A DNA stretch of 64,000 nt from an uncultured Proteiniphilum sp. (GTDB taxonomy: Bacteria > Bacteroidota > Bacteroidia > Bacteroidales > Dysgonomonadaceae), in NCBI RefSeq assembly GCF_937873925.1, contig NZ_CALNAT010000226.1, positions 5,072-69,071 on the forward strand. The letters are read 5' to 3'. The position numbers and the translations under genes are program-made. The notes below the pieces were generated by a model. That model had not been told where the DNA came from. It searched no databases and saw only the letters and a program-made list of their open reading frames with translations. Of this stretch, positions 28,601 through 37,557 are shown one piece after another (positions within the stretch are counted from its first letter, which is position 1; the number at the start of each line of letters is the position of its first letter).

Positions 28601-28718
28601 CCGGCACTTTCCTGAACGGAGGAATTATGTCTTGTCCCGGAGATTGTGCCAAAAGTATGGCACGATAAAAGAGAAGAACAAAAATAAGTGGAAATAGCTT
28701 CTTAAATACTGGTTTCAT
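25611..28718 (-). CDS. Heparinase II/III-like polysaccharide lyase
   Basis: A 1035-residue secreted enzyme (signal peptide about 1-25, 'LFPLIFVLLFYRAILLAQ'). The N-terminal half is alpha-helical and fits the (alpha/alpha) toroid of polysaccharide lyases ('GNFGMHQNALVSLHLSRQY'); the C-terminal half has the family signature 'HYSHFHWDFLNIEIFANGQ', 'PDLGYPDAMNNY' and 'ISHNTVVVDEKRQ', followed by a beta-sandwich. Members cleave uronic-acid-containing glycans by beta-elimination, so the PUL target probably has uronate residues. The last 150 residues form an extra beta-rich region. It sits beside a decayed phosphodiester glycosidase and downstream of the SusCD operon. The exact substrate cannot be inferred. 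Confidence 0.88.
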   Translation of the reverse strand: MKPVFKKLFPLIFVLLFYRAILLAQSPGQDIIPPFRKVPEREIKYPPKDKRMIYPDTLISLAKNNIGRYTTVNSLQKAILKRADYWLEFNDEALSKLITEASVPRAFDLSALGCPVHGDSVFKVGGTYPWIIDPKHPFQVKCPIDGQVFPSNDYAAYYTSGFTDKKGWDTEYVDDGWGWVSPQGERYWFVAHANQWIWCNHISPGLLTLGQAYLLTGNRQYASKAIDMLYRIASVYPSMDHENQSRYGLIMKQRNVRYSGKILNRIWETRMIKNFADTYDMVWEQIDREVELQERTGKTGKELRAFIEANLLEEGLDAIQQEKILGNFGMHQNALVSLHLSRQYAGRDKAMDRMLNEPSSRVATNGLRFALYNQIGRDGIPYESPGYNNIWVVSLTDIAETLLKGKIDLFSEYRFKKMLDAPLDMVAIGSYTPDCGDGGSVLGGITGKNPDTYHIAYSYYKDNRYLNWVNLPGEKIFTSFGALFREPLPYMTDMKGSRTVPVQSSRLFAGYGLGILNNRQDKTAASFTYGMHYSHFHWDFLNIEIFANGQKMMPDLGYPDAMNNYVQGIYTWSQNTISHNTVVVDEKRQERNLPGILHDFTDGAFARVMDASSPAYSNARTYRRNIVMVDTDDAQSYFVDFFHIEGGSRHDYSLHGPPGKVYSPGSVWSDPLPGTFAGTGVEPGTIYDDENLQKQGYQTGYAGYRGSGFQHLFNVQQLESGNGMLEYRHLRNEEARLRIQLLSEGNQEVSMADAYNKPRAREHLLKYLIATRKSENGIPLHSTFVSVLEPYKGDVPLIRQARLTKPDQGSGQVVVIDRDSVKDVIIYDPAQSAKVLSGFDVQTDAVSVAATFKQGELVRVFYSNGSYFYSGKKKFVSKEIRGIVHKIDASNQTFQVKLENTEQYSFETLAGRVAFFINPYRTTVHPLQKVKENKGVLEITTRDDLLVGRLRVDNLEKNRLGTKTTFTFSQSYTGTMLLDKNLKQIGFLSALEKGGVLVLEEGSSSSSLKEGDEAWLSNIGVGDQFLIKSSFSWEK

Positions 28719-28719
28719 T

Positions 28720-29081
28720 TCATACGTTTTCTTTGTTCACCGTTGCCATAATTCCATTAGCTACAGCGCGCTCGAAGCTGTAAGAAGGTTTATTTTTTAT
28801 TTCCCCGTTGACAACCACACATGATGAACCACCTCCATCGAGGTTTACCGCACTATATGCTCCCAATGCTCTCAAGATGGCTCCTTCCTGACCGGTTGTA
28901 ACTCCTACATAATAATTGGACTGTCGTCCATCAATAACAATCAGATAGACTTTTTTCTATCTTGGGAATATCCTATTGACGTGCGCGGGTGTACTTTATT
29001 CCCTGTATTGTGAGGAATTCCGTCTTGCAATATAATACCTCGCTTATCATAAACGCCGACGTTAGTGTAAGTTCGAGACAT
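28720..29081 (-). pseudogene. Phosphodiester glycosidase (NAGPA-like), truncated and frameshifted
   Basis: Translating the minus strand gives an NAGPA-like C-terminal half in two frames: from 29081 'MSRTYTNVGVYDKRG', 'HPRTSIGYSQDRK', then a frame change at the A-run (tttttt at 28951-28956 on the plus strand), then 'VYLIVIDGRQSNYYVGVTTG', 'LRALGAYSAVNLDGGGSS' and 'ERAVANGIMATVNKENV' with a stop at 28720-28722. 'NLDGGGSS' and 'ERAVANG' are family signatures. The N-terminal half is missing, with a stop right upstream of 29081, and one A is missing from the run. The intact family removes phosphodiester-linked sugars. This copy is a dead remnant. No single open frame covers it. Confidence 0.8.
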
Positions 29082-29345
29082 GAAATATTAGTTTTATGAA
29101 TACTCAATATTTTACTTAATGGATTAAAAATCAAAGATTTATAGCTTTAATTTGATGTAGAAAAAATAAAGTGATGAAAAACCTTCCAGACGAAAAACCG
29201 ATATTCAATAATAAAACAAATATTCATTTTTCCTTACATTTGAAATGCACATATATTTAGATAATTAACGTTGGCCGGGATAGCAGCAGTTTAATTAGAT
29301 GCTATCCCGGATTCACGTCAATCTTACTACTCAAGTGCCAATCGT
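29082..29345. other. AT-rich intergenic region downstream of the SusCD operon
   Basis: About 190 bp of AT-rich sequence without coding potential, then the hairpin at 29275-29310 and a short spacer to the stop codon of the DUF4998-like gene. Confidence 0.5.
29275..29310 (-). terminator. Perfect 11-bp hairpin after the SusCD operon
   Basis: 'ccgggatagca' and 'tgctatcccgg' form a perfect 11-bp stem with a 14-nt loop, about 35 bp past the stop of the last gene of the SusCD operon. There is no strong U-tract on the minus strand, so it may terminate weakly or protect the 3' end. Confidence 0.65.
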
Positions 29346-30752
29346 TCAGTCTAAAATCCAGTAATTGTCGGTTGCATTAAAATCAAACTCATAAAAATCA
29401 CCATTAGCGTCTAACGCTAACAATTTAGTGCCGACACTTACTAACTTTACAAACTTATTCCAACCAGAACCAATTTTATTCTTGCTTCCAAGGGTTCCTG
29501 CCGTTGTAATCGGGATACTCCATAGATAACCGTCTGTATCAACACCTATAAGATATTGAAGATTAAACGGTACAACCGGTTCATACAAAAATCCGGTCGA
29601 AACCGTAGTTCCGTTAGTGGTACCCCAAGTTGCATTGTTATTGGCAAACCATGCGCGCAAATCTCCATTTACAGCAACGGAATAGAAAAAACCTTTTGCC
29701 GGTAAGAATTTTGGCATATTAAAACCGGATCCGAAAGTTTCTGCTCCTGTGGGCGTTTTAACGAAAACAAGCTGTCCATCCACAATCCGGTGCATAGAGA
29801 CCAGATTACCTGTATTTACACCTATAAATTTATCGTCATCGTAAAAGAAGAATTCCCGATATGTACTCCGGGGTACTAATGCGGTATACGTTTCAGTTTG
29901 GGAAAATGATCCGTCCTCGTTCAAAGCATATACAATCACATCGCCCGCAGCATTCCATTCATACAGGTCTTTTCCGTCGCGGTCAAAATATCTGCTGGCC
30001 ACATTTCCACTAAGGGCTAATTTCTTTCCTTTTTCAAAAATTGCTTTAGGGGCATTGTATGTCTGATAACTGCTATAAATCGTATCTAACCCTTTGGGGA
30101 TGAAAAAGACATTCCGAAACTGGAATTCTGAGCCATCGGAGAAGTTGGGTAATACAACCATATTGGTATTTCTTTCAATCTTTACCATTTTTTCCTCACC
30201 GTTCTTGTCCGTATAAACTATTTGGGAGTATACCACGCTATCTCCCACTGCTGCGGGAGATAAAGTCAACTTATATTGGGACAGATCATAATCGAACTCT
30301 TTCGATATCAGCTTTCTTGCCAATAAATTACTGGCAAATTGTTCCCCCCATGCCGTTACCGCAATCGAAGAATACAGGGATGATTCTCCTTTACTGTTTT
30401 TATTGCGGAATTCATACATTATTGAACTTTCGCCTAAATTTTCGATAATAATGGAATCTTTCTGTATGTCGGAAGTGGTACTACGGACAAAATCTCTTAC
30501 AATCGAATCGCGCCGCATATTCCAGTAAATAACTGTCTGCTCAATCTTCGGGTCGGAATTGATATACCATGTTATTTTGGCTCGTCCAAATCCTGGTTGC
30601 ACTTTAAGGGAATCCACTTTTCCCAGATAGACTTGTTCTTCCCTGTCCGCGAATTCCGATTGAATATCATTCATGCTGTCGCAGGATATTCCCACAAAGA
30701 GGATTGCCAGTAGGCTCACCACTATCGTAATCAGTTTGTTCATTTTTTTCAT
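29346..30752 (-). CDS. DUF4998-like surface lipoprotein
   Basis: A 468-residue lipoprotein with lipobox 'LFVGISC' and acidic residues soon after the Cys, compatible with surface export. Residues 40-170 carry DUF4998-type features ('VQPGFGRAKITWYINSDPKI', 'TVIYWN', 'YEFRNKNSKGESSLYS', 'AWGEQF'), a fibronectin-III-like fold found in lipoproteins beside SusC/SusD. The C-terminal half (about 230-468) has Gly/Trp/Tyr repeats ('GKDLYEWNAAGDVIVYAL', 'GDLRAWFANN', 'TDGYLWSIP', 'ANGDFYEFDF') like a tachylectin-type propeller that could bind glycan. It is the last gene of the SusCD operon, 15 bp from the previous one. It is probably an accessory glycan-binding protein. Confidence 0.82.
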   Translation of the reverse strand: MKKMNKLITIVVSLLAILFVGISCDSMNDIQSEFADREEQVYLGKVDSLKVQPGFGRAKITWYINSDPKIEQTVIYWNMRRDSIVRDFVRSTTSDIQKDSIIIENLGESSIMYEFRNKNSKGESSLYSSIAVTAWGEQFASNLLARKLISKEFDYDLSQYKLTLSPAAVGDSVVYSQIVYTDKNGEEKMVKIERNTNMVVLPNFSDGSEFQFRNVFFIPKGLDTIYSSYQTYNAPKAIFEKGKKLALSGNVASRYFDRDGKDLYEWNAAGDVIVYALNEDGSFSQTETYTALVPRSTYREFFFYDDDKFIGVNTGNLVSMHRIVDGQLVFVKTPTGAETFGSGFNMPKFLPAKGFFYSVAVNGDLRAWFANNNATWGTTNGTTVSTGFLYEPVVPFNLQYLIGVDTDGYLWSIPITTAGTLGSKNKIGSGWNKFVKLVSVGTKLLALDANGDFYEFDFNATDNYWILD

Positions 30753-30767
30753 ATACGTATTGTTTTT

Positions 30768-32045
30768 TTATTCTTGTGGGACCGAAGTATCGCCATAAAA
30801 AGTTAACTCTGAGCAGGAGAAATAATTACTCGTAGGAGGTGGAGTAATAAGTGTAATGCCACGGACAAAAATCCGGACATATCGCACCGGTCTCGCATCA
30901 AGGGGCACTTCACTTTCCACTCCACTTACAGCCATTGCATTTGCATCTGCAGAACTGAGGCCAACAGGAACAGTATTCCTGCCCAAATATACCCAGTCAT
31001 CTTTAAACGTCCTCTCGGGAAGTTCGGTCAAAGGATCCACAGTGTGAATGGCGCCCCAGCGGACACTTAATGAATCCAGCCAATATGGTTTGTCGGCAAG
31101 TTTATCGTAATCAATCTTATCAATTCCCCATGCTTCAAAATCTGTAATGTTTGCCTGCCCGTAAAGAGAATTCAGGTGATAAGGGTGCCTCACAATACGG
31201 CTGAGTTTAACCACTTGTTTCAGATCGATGGTAATGGACAAGCCACTACTTCCGGATTTGGTTAACCATCCGTGGGCACTGGTATTCACAATATTATCCC
31301 AAAGTTTCGGGAGAACCCTACTAGCATCCAGATCCGTAGTATTGTCCCATGGAATATTCGCACGAAAATCGGCATACGGTTTCGGCACCATTATTTCGAA
31401 GAGCGGTGTGGTGGTAAACCTTATCGTATCCGAAATATTTCCCCATTTGTCTTCGAAAGATACGGCAAAGTCGGTTTCCACAGCCTCATAGGTTCTGAAA
31501 GTATGTCTTTCTCTTTTTAAAGTTGTAAAATACATATCTTCAGTTTCCAGTATATTGTCTTCATTTTTGACCATCAGGCGTACTCCCAATTCGGTAGTTT
31601 TCGGATTGTCCCAAAAGGCGACGATTCCTCCGAATCCCGGGACCATACTCCATGAATTATGAGCGATGTCGATCAGCGATTCCAACGGTTCGAACTCCAC
31701 CTCAACGGGTTCCGACCGTTGCTCCTGTTTATTCACTTTATAAAGTGTAGCTTTTACTTTGTCCACCCTGTGGAATCCTTCTATGGTCAGCGAATTTTTA
31801 TGTACAGAAGATTTTTCGGTAAAAACCTTTCCGTTCCGTTCATATTCCGCCATTACGTACAATATATCCGGCTCATTGGGGATGGTGTACGTAATGGTAG
31901 CCCCACCATTAATGGGCGTTACAGTATATCCTTCGATAGGACCGGTATTCCATGATCCACCTGTCGGCCTTTTGCTGTTATCGTCATCGCAAGCGAAAAA
32001 AGCACATACCGCCAAAGTTACCAGTATAAAAGTATATTTTTTCAT
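30768..32045 (-). CDS. DUF4959/DUF5126/DUF5000-type surface glycan-binding lipoprotein
   Basis: A 425-residue lipoprotein. The start is placed at 32045 because the signal and lipobox follow ('LAVCAFFACDDD'); an upstream start would overlap susD. The 'CDDD' after the lipobox resembles the Bacteroidota lipoprotein surface-export signal. Domain order looks like DUF4959 (fibronectin-like, 'GGATITYTIPNEPDILYVMA'), a second fibronectin-like domain ('GFGGIVAFWDNPKTTELGVR'), and a C-terminal discoidin-like DUF5000 domain ('GLSITIDLKQVVKLSRIVRH', 'FEAWGI', 'VRYVRIFVRG', 'SCSELTFYG'). Such proteins accompany SusC/SusD and are thought to bind the target glycan on the cell surface. Second gene after susD. 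Confidence 0.85.
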   Translation of the reverse strand: MKKYTFILVTLAVCAFFACDDDNSKRPTGGSWNTGPIEGYTVTPINGGATITYTIPNEPDILYVMAEYERNGKVFTEKSSVHKNSLTIEGFHRVDKVKATLYKVNKQEQRSEPVEVEFEPLESLIDIAHNSWSMVPGFGGIVAFWDNPKTTELGVRLMVKNEDNILETEDMYFTTLKRERHTFRTYEAVETDFAVSFEDKWGNISDTIRFTTTPLFEIMVPKPYADFRANIPWDNTTDLDASRVLPKLWDNIVNTSAHGWLTKSGSSGLSITIDLKQVVKLSRIVRHPYHLNSLYGQANITDFEAWGIDKIDYDKLADKPYWLDSLSVRWGAIHTVDPLTELPERTFKDDWVYLGRNTVPVGLSSADANAMAVSGVESEVPLDARPVRYVRIFVRGITLITPPPTSNYFSCSELTFYGDTSVPQE

Positions 32046-32092
32046 AAATTCAATGTTTATTGTTTGTATTACAAAACATATTATTGGAAGCA

Positions 32093-34051
32093 TTACCAAC
32101 CGTAGGTTTGTACCAAGTTTTTGTTAACCCGTAAATCGTACTCCCTCAGCGGATACAAGTAGTCTCTAAAAGTAACCTGACGCTTCGTATCGTATACCAT
32201 GGGTATATAAAATTCTTCCGGAACTTTAGATGTTACCGTCCATTTTGTGGGAGGAAGCGACCAATACTTATCGGCTATTTTCCACCGGCGAATGTCCCAG
32301 AAGCGCTGTCCTTCAAAAGCCAATTCTATTAACCGTTCCCGCTGAATGATTTCGCGCATGCCGGTTTTGGTATTCGGTTTATCGGGATGGGTAGAAGCAT
32401 TCTGCCATGATGATACAACACCGTTTAGCCCGACATTTTCCCTCACTTTATCAATCCAGTAATACACCTCGTTATCAGGTTGCGCCTTTATCTCATTGAG
32501 TGCTTCGCTATAAAGCAGATATAAATCTGCCAAGCGAATCAACGGGAAGCGGTAGTCATGCGGGCTATAGCTTTGGCCGGTAGCCCCTTTACTCCCCGAT
32601 GTTTCAAAGGCAATTATTTTTTTGGGAGAATACATGCCGCTAGTATAAATTTCACCATATCTCCATTGCATGAATGGAGAGAATGAAGCCCCTCCATTCG
32701 TTGTGCAAGTAGCAATTTCGACATATCCCCGGTCGAAAGCCAGATCCGCATAAAAACGAGGCTCGCGGTTAAAGTGCATTTCTGAGGTTGTTTCACCGGT
32801 GGCAATATAAAATTCGTGTTTGTCTCCCGGCGTTGCGCGGCGCACGCCGAATCTTCCGGCATAATTAAAGGTTTTATCTTCGTCCATCGGTACCCCTTTG
32901 TTCGTGTAAAACAACTCTGCCATGTGCCACGATGCATCAAAATAGTTGAAGTAGAATGGCTGGTCTGTTGTATACATAAAGGGCATTAACATTCTTGTCA
33001 TGTTCCCAAGGACATTAAACCCTAATGAGGCGGCTCCTCCTTTTCCGTCGGCAAACGATTCCTGGGTCGCCCAAATTACCCCGGTATTCCGCTCTATATC
33101 TTCGGTAATGGCTTTTCGGATGGTCATCATTTGCACCAATGTATCGTTCATATTATAAGTTTGAGGGCCACCGCTGTATTTGTTGAATACATACAACTGC
33201 AACCCCGCCAGATGGCATGTATCAATGGCATTTTTAATTGCCGTGGCAGCCCTTTCCCATTTTGAAGCGTCGTATGTATCGGAAATCAACTGTCTTCCAC
33301 GATTATCCACCCAATCCTTGTAATCGGTATTCCCATTGAACAAGGGGCTTGCCGCCCACGCCAGCACTTTTGCTTTTACCGATAGTGCGATGGTTTGTGA
33401 AATACGTCCCATTTCCGTTGCCGGATCCGGAAGTACCAAAGGCAAATCGGGGATTGCCTCATCCAAAAGCCCCACTATATAGTCCACACACTCGTCCACC
33501 GGTTCGCGGTATACCATTAAATCCTCGGGAGAAGTTGACAAGGGCACCTCTTCATCCGCTATCACGATGGGCCCGTACAATTGCATCAGGAAAAAATGGT
33601 AATAGGCTTTCAGGAATTTCACCTCGGCTATCCATTTTGTTCTTTCCCAATCTTCTAAATCTTGGGGTATATGAATGTTGTTCAGGAAAATATTGCAATC
33701 GCGTATGGCGGTGTACAAATTGCTGCCACCATTCACCCCCGACCAATAATTTTGCAATGGGTTATTCGCGTTTTGAAGCCCATCGGCAATTTGTCCCGCG
33801 ATTGATCGTTTTGCCCGGCTATCCCTTTCACAAATAAACTCATCCTTGCTGGTAAAATGAGCCGGATAATAAAAAGGATCGGTAGGGTCAGGCAGGTGAG
33901 AATAGCAGGTCCTCAAAAACTTATCGGTTACCGACCGGTTCGAGAAAGCATGATCGAGCGTGGCGGTATCATCCGGTACCACATCCAGAAAGTCGCAACT
34001 TACCATCCCCATCAGGAAGAAAGCGCTTATTATCTTTATTAAATTTTTCAT
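32093..34051 (-). CDS. SusD/RagB-family outer-membrane glycan-binding lipoprotein
   Basis: A 652-residue SusD homologue with lipobox 'MGMVSC' followed by 'DFLDVVP', the usual beginning of SusD proteins. Further signatures are the tetratricopeptide-like helices ('WIAEVKFLKAYYHFFLMQLY'), 'FPLIRLADLYLLYSEALNEI' and 'IQRERLIELAFEGQRFWDIR'. It would sit as a lid on the SusC channel and bind oligosaccharides for import. Length is slightly above the family average. It lies 12 bp after susC, in the classic order. The ligand cannot be deduced from sequence. Confidence 0.97.
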   Translation of the reverse strand: MKNLIKIISAFFLMGMVSCDFLDVVPDDTATLDHAFSNRSVTDKFLRTCYSHLPDPTDPFYYPAHFTSKDEFICERDSRAKRSIAGQIADGLQNANNPLQNYWSGVNGGSNLYTAIRDCNIFLNNIHIPQDLEDWERTKWIAEVKFLKAYYHFFLMQLYGPIVIADEEVPLSTSPEDLMVYREPVDECVDYIVGLLDEAIPDLPLVLPDPATEMGRISQTIALSVKAKVLAWAASPLFNGNTDYKDWVDNRGRQLISDTYDASKWERAATAIKNAIDTCHLAGLQLYVFNKYSGGPQTYNMNDTLVQMMTIRKAITEDIERNTGVIWATQESFADGKGGAASLGFNVLGNMTRMLMPFMYTTDQPFYFNYFDASWHMAELFYTNKGVPMDEDKTFNYAGRFGVRRATPGDKHEFYIATGETTSEMHFNREPRFYADLAFDRGYVEIATCTTNGGASFSPFMQWRYGEIYTSGMYSPKKIIAFETSGSKGATGQSYSPHDYRFPLIRLADLYLLYSEALNEIKAQPDNEVYYWIDKVRENVGLNGVVSSWQNASTHPDKPNTKTGMREIIQRERLIELAFEGQRFWDIRRWKIADKYWSLPPTKWTVTSKVPEEFYIPMVYDTKRQVTFRDYLYPLREYDLRVNKNLVQTYGW

Positions 34052-34063
34052 TTTGCTCGTGAA

Positions 34064-37000
34064 TTAAAAATTAATGTTTACTCCAAGATTGAATACCCTC
34101 TGTACAGGATAACCTAAACCCTCTCCCGCCATCTCGGGATCCCACATCTTAAATTTGGACCAATGCAACAGGTTACTACCGCTTACATATACACGGAACA
34201 TATTCACATAGAATTTTTTCGTTAATCTTTCGGGTAGGGTATATCCGAATTCTGCCGTTTTCAACCGCATAAATGATCCATCACGCAACCACCATGTGCT
34301 ATTCTGGTTGTTGTTGCTAATCTGTGTTTCTGATAAACGCGGCCAGAAAGCATAAATATCCCGGTTGTTTTCCGACCAATGGTCATCGGCAATGTATTGC
34401 AACAAAGCCCGTTGCCCTTTGTTAAGAAATGGGGTAATGTTAGCAGATGCAATAAAAAACGAAGATCTTGCGGAACCTTGGAAAAAGCAGGAAAGGTCGA
34501 ATCCTTTATATCCTATGGAAAATCCGGCCCCGTAAATGATTTCCGGCACAGTCGGGTATCCGATGGGTACCATATCATCTGAAGTTATTTGTCCATCGTT
34601 ATTGATATCCTTGTATTTGATATCGCCGGCTTTATAAGTTCCAAAAGTTTGCTTAGGAGAGTTGTTTACATCTTCTTCATCGATAAACAACCGTTCGGCA
34701 ATATATCCCCATGACTGTTTGATTTTCTTGCCAACGTACGATCTCCACGGTACATCGCTGTAATCCGGTTCTTCGTATTCTTTGAATATACTGCTCGCAT
34801 AAGTGAAATTGCCGTTTACCACCGTCCAGAAGTCTTTATTAAAATTTTTCTGATACTTCAGTTCCACTTCGAATCCTTTTCCCTTCGCAACACCCACATT
34901 CCCCTGTGGTATCACGCGGAGTCCCATTGTGGTCGGAATATCTGTACGGGTCTGTAAAATATTTTCCCGGGTTTCCATAAAGTAATCAGCCAGAACGGTA
35001 AGATCATTGAATAAACCGAGTTCTATTCCCAAATTGGTCTTTTTGGCAATTTCCCAGGTTATCTGGTCGTTGGCATACCGATTGATGGTTATGCCCGTTC
35101 TATATGCCCTGTCAGTACCAAACCAGTATCCTTCCCCGGCCATATCGATTTGAGATAAATAGAAGAAACGGTCATAGGCAGAACCTATCTCGTCGTTGCC
35201 TACCTTGCCGTAAGTAGCTTTCAATTTTAGGGTCGTGATTATATCTTCCACTCCGGACATAAACCGCTCATTGCTGATCATCCAACCTGCCCCGACTGAA
35301 GGGAAAAACCCGAATCGATTATTTTTAGCAAAACGTTCGCTGCCGTTATACCCGAAGTTCACCTCCACGAAATAACGGGAATCGTACCCGTACGCCAACC
35401 TTCCGGCAGTAGATATATTTCTCCGCGGCAGGGAAGCCTGAAGCCTGTCCGAAACTCGCGAATCAATGCTTATAACCCCGCTCTCAGTTCTTAGTGTACC
35501 TACTAACAACGCGTTAATATCGTGCACCTCGTTCAACTTTTTATTGTATCCTAACCGAAATTCGCCATATTGGGAAGAGGTAACGGTTCTTGCACCCTCC
35601 GAATAAGTCAGGTATTCGGTTCCGGAGTCGGGATTCAGGGCTACCAGTTGATAAGACCCGTCTAAAGTTGTAGCCGGTGTGTAGTAAAACGGGTTATATG
35701 TACGCTCGATACTATAGTAGGAATCACGCTTCGTATTATACATCGCCTTGGCAAACAGTCCATCCAAAAGCCCGGTAAATTTGTGCTCAAATTCCATCTG
35801 TAACAACATCATGGATTTACTTTCTTCCTTGAAACCAGCAACAGTTTGGGCGTACGGATTGGTATAAGAACCGAGCTCACTCCCCATGCCAAAGAGAAGA
35901 TGTTTTGTCTCCATATTTGCCTCATCTTTAGGATAAAAAGGCAGGAACTGCACCGGTGTGGCATTACGCACCAAGTGAAAAGTATAAACCCCGCCCGATA
36001 CCGCCTTACCGTCCACAGTGCCGGATCTGGGACCGCTTGTATCGTCGAACGTTCCGTAGGCGCGCACAACTCCAGTGGTGGTCGGTGTAAACTTAATGGT
36101 CACATTGGAACGTACCTGAAGCCGGTTGATGTCTATGTTGTTATTCACCATATTTTCCTCGTTTTCCTTAATAATCCCGGTGTCGTGCTGGTAATTGGCA
36201 GCCAGATAATATTGCACCGCTTTCCCTCCCCCGGTTATGTTCATATTTACACGCTGGTTGAAGGTACGGTCTTTAATCAGGTAATCATACCAATCTACAG
36301 AAGGATACATGATGGGGTCAACGCCCAACTCGGTATTACGTATTTTGGCGGAAGAATAAGGGAGTTCAACCATTGGGTCCCGTGTTCTTACCGCCTCGTT
36401 GTGAAGTCTCATATAGGTAATAGGATCAGCGAGTTGAACTAATTCAGTATTACCGGAAGATGACAATTCTGCTCTAATGTTCACTGAAATCTTATCAGGC
36501 GATCCTTCTTTGGTTGTCACCAGGATCACACCGTTTGCACCGCGCGCTCCGTATAAGGCGGCAGCATTGGCGTCTTTCATGACCGAGAACGAAGCGATAT
36601 CGTCCACATTTATTCGTGCCAGGTCGGTAGAACTCATTTCTATCCCGTCAATCAATATTAACGGGTCTTGTTTCCCGGCTGTACTAAAAGTGGTAACGCC
36701 CCGAATAAAAAATTCCGCATTGTCCAACCCCGGCTCTCCCGAGCGTTGGTATGCGATCACGCCGGCCATTCTCCCCGCAAACGCGGTAGTAATGTTGCTG
36801 GAGGGCGCCCTTAATTCGCCAGGAGTAACCGTTGAGATGGAACTGATCACGCTTTCTTTTTTTTGTTTACCGAAGGCCACAACTGTAACTTCATCCAGTG
36901 CAATCGTATCTTCCTGAAGTACAATAGTCACATTATTGGCTCCTGCCGCTTTTTCTTCTTTGGGAGTAAAACCTACAAAAGTATAGACTAGGGTTTCACT

Positions 37001-37303
37001 AGAGGCACATTCGATTGAATACTTTCCTTCAGCGTCAGTTACGACGCCGACACCTGGCCGTTCCTTTATTGCAACCGCAACACCGGGTAAAGGGAATCCA
37101 TCCTGATCAACTACACGTCCGGAAATTTTTACCCTTTGTTGTGCTACCTCCCGTACAATTTCCGTTTCATTGATTGTTGTATTCTCTCCGAGGCCATCCG
37201 ACTTTTTACTTTCAGAAATAGTACTTCCCATAGCAAAAATCGGACTGAAAATCATCATAATAATTATGACGAGACATACATTAAACGATTTTTTTACTTT
37301 CAT
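34064..37303 (-). CDS. SusC/RagA-family TonB-dependent outer-membrane transporter
   Basis: A 1079-residue outer-membrane importer of oligosaccharides. Signal peptide about residues 1-26; a carboxypeptidase-regulatory-like domain (about 58-132, 'ISGRVVDQDGFPLPGVAVAI'); a TonB-box region ('IALDEVTVVAFG'); the plug (about 145-262, including 'GVIAYQRSGEPGLDNAEFFI', 'DPLILIDGIEM' and 'ALYGARGANGVILVTTK'); and a 22-strand barrel ending 'VFNLGVNINF' with the terminal Phe that guides barrel assembly. The N-terminal domain is not the anti-sigma-interacting STN type, so regulation by a cognate ECF sigma is not evident. First gene of a four-gene operon with susD and two accessory lipoproteins. Confidence 0.97.
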   Translation of the reverse strand: MKVKKSFNVCLVIIIMMIFSPIFAMGSTISESKKSDGLGENTTINETEIVREVAQQRVKISGRVVDQDGFPLPGVAVAIKERPGVGVVTDAEGKYSIECASSETLVYTFVGFTPKEEKAAGANNVTIVLQEDTIALDEVTVVAFGKQKKESVISSISTVTPGELRAPSSNITTAFAGRMAGVIAYQRSGEPGLDNAEFFIRGVTTFSTAGKQDPLILIDGIEMSSTDLARINVDDIASFSVMKDANAAALYGARGANGVILVTTKEGSPDKISVNIRAELSSSGNTELVQLADPITYMRLHNEAVRTRDPMVELPYSSAKIRNTELGVDPIMYPSVDWYDYLIKDRTFNQRVNMNITGGGKAVQYYLAANYQHDTGIIKENEENMVNNNIDINRLQVRSNVTIKFTPTTTGVVRAYGTFDDTSGPRSGTVDGKAVSGGVYTFHLVRNATPVQFLPFYPKDEANMETKHLLFGMGSELGSYTNPYAQTVAGFKEESKSMMLLQMEFEHKFTGLLDGLFAKAMYNTKRDSYYSIERTYNPFYYTPATTLDGSYQLVALNPDSGTEYLTYSEGARTVTSSQYGEFRLGYNKKLNEVHDINALLVGTLRTESGVISIDSRVSDRLQASLPRRNISTAGRLAYGYDSRYFVEVNFGYNGSERFAKNNRFGFFPSVGAGWMISNERFMSGVEDIITTLKLKATYGKVGNDEIGSAYDRFFYLSQIDMAGEGYWFGTDRAYRTGITINRYANDQITWEIAKKTNLGIELGLFNDLTVLADYFMETRENILQTRTDIPTTMGLRVIPQGNVGVAKGKGFEVELKYQKNFNKDFWTVVNGNFTYASSIFKEYEEPDYSDVPWRSYVGKKIKQSWGYIAERLFIDEEDVNNSPKQTFGTYKAGDIKYKDINNDGQITSDDMVPIGYPTVPEIIYGAGFSIGYKGFDLSCFFQGSARSSFFIASANITPFLNKGQRALLQYIADDHWSENNRDIYAFWPRLSETQISNNNQNSTWWLRDGSFMRLKTAEFGYTLPERLTKKFYVNMFRVYVSGSNLLHWSKFKMWDPEMAGEGLGYPVQRVFNLGVNINF

Positions 37304-37557
37304 TTGTTTTAGATTTTTTAACGCTTAAATTAGTTTGTTTAATATTCCTCCCCCTATTCCTATTTTTCGCTATAAATCAACTGATTCATGATGAAATAGG
37401 ATCATGATAAAGCATAATTCATTTTATAATACAAAGAAAAATAAAGTAAAATATAAGAAAGTTTATTTTTGCGAAAAGAAACCCTCAAAAAGCGTTAATC
37501 TTATATATTTTTTAAAACGCTTCTTTACAAAAAAGAATATTGTAGCGTTATTATTCT
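37304..37557 (-). promoter_or_regulatory. Upstream region of the SusCD operon
   Basis: 254 bp, AT-rich, between the susC start and the stop of the phosphatase gene. It should contain the operon promoter and leader. The heptamer aacgctt occurs at 37320-37326 and 37516-37522, and its complement at 37490-37496. No confident -33/-7 promoter could be placed. Confidence 0.45.
37484..37523 (-). terminator. Hairpin followed by T-run after the phosphatase gene
   Basis: On the minus strand 'aagcgtt' and 'aacgctt' (7-bp stem, 19-nt loop) are followed by a short T-tract, about 35 bp past the stop of the phosphatase gene. It would separate the upstream genes from the SusCD operon. The loop is long, so the call is tentative. 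Confidence 0.4.

Noticed and set aside
28116..28697. 193-codon plus-strand frame opposite the heparinase-like gene
   Set aside because: Antisense shadow with no protein-like features.
35846..36442. 198-codon plus-strand frame inside susC
   Set aside because: Antisense to a clear transporter gene, no domain, shadow of the real reading frame.
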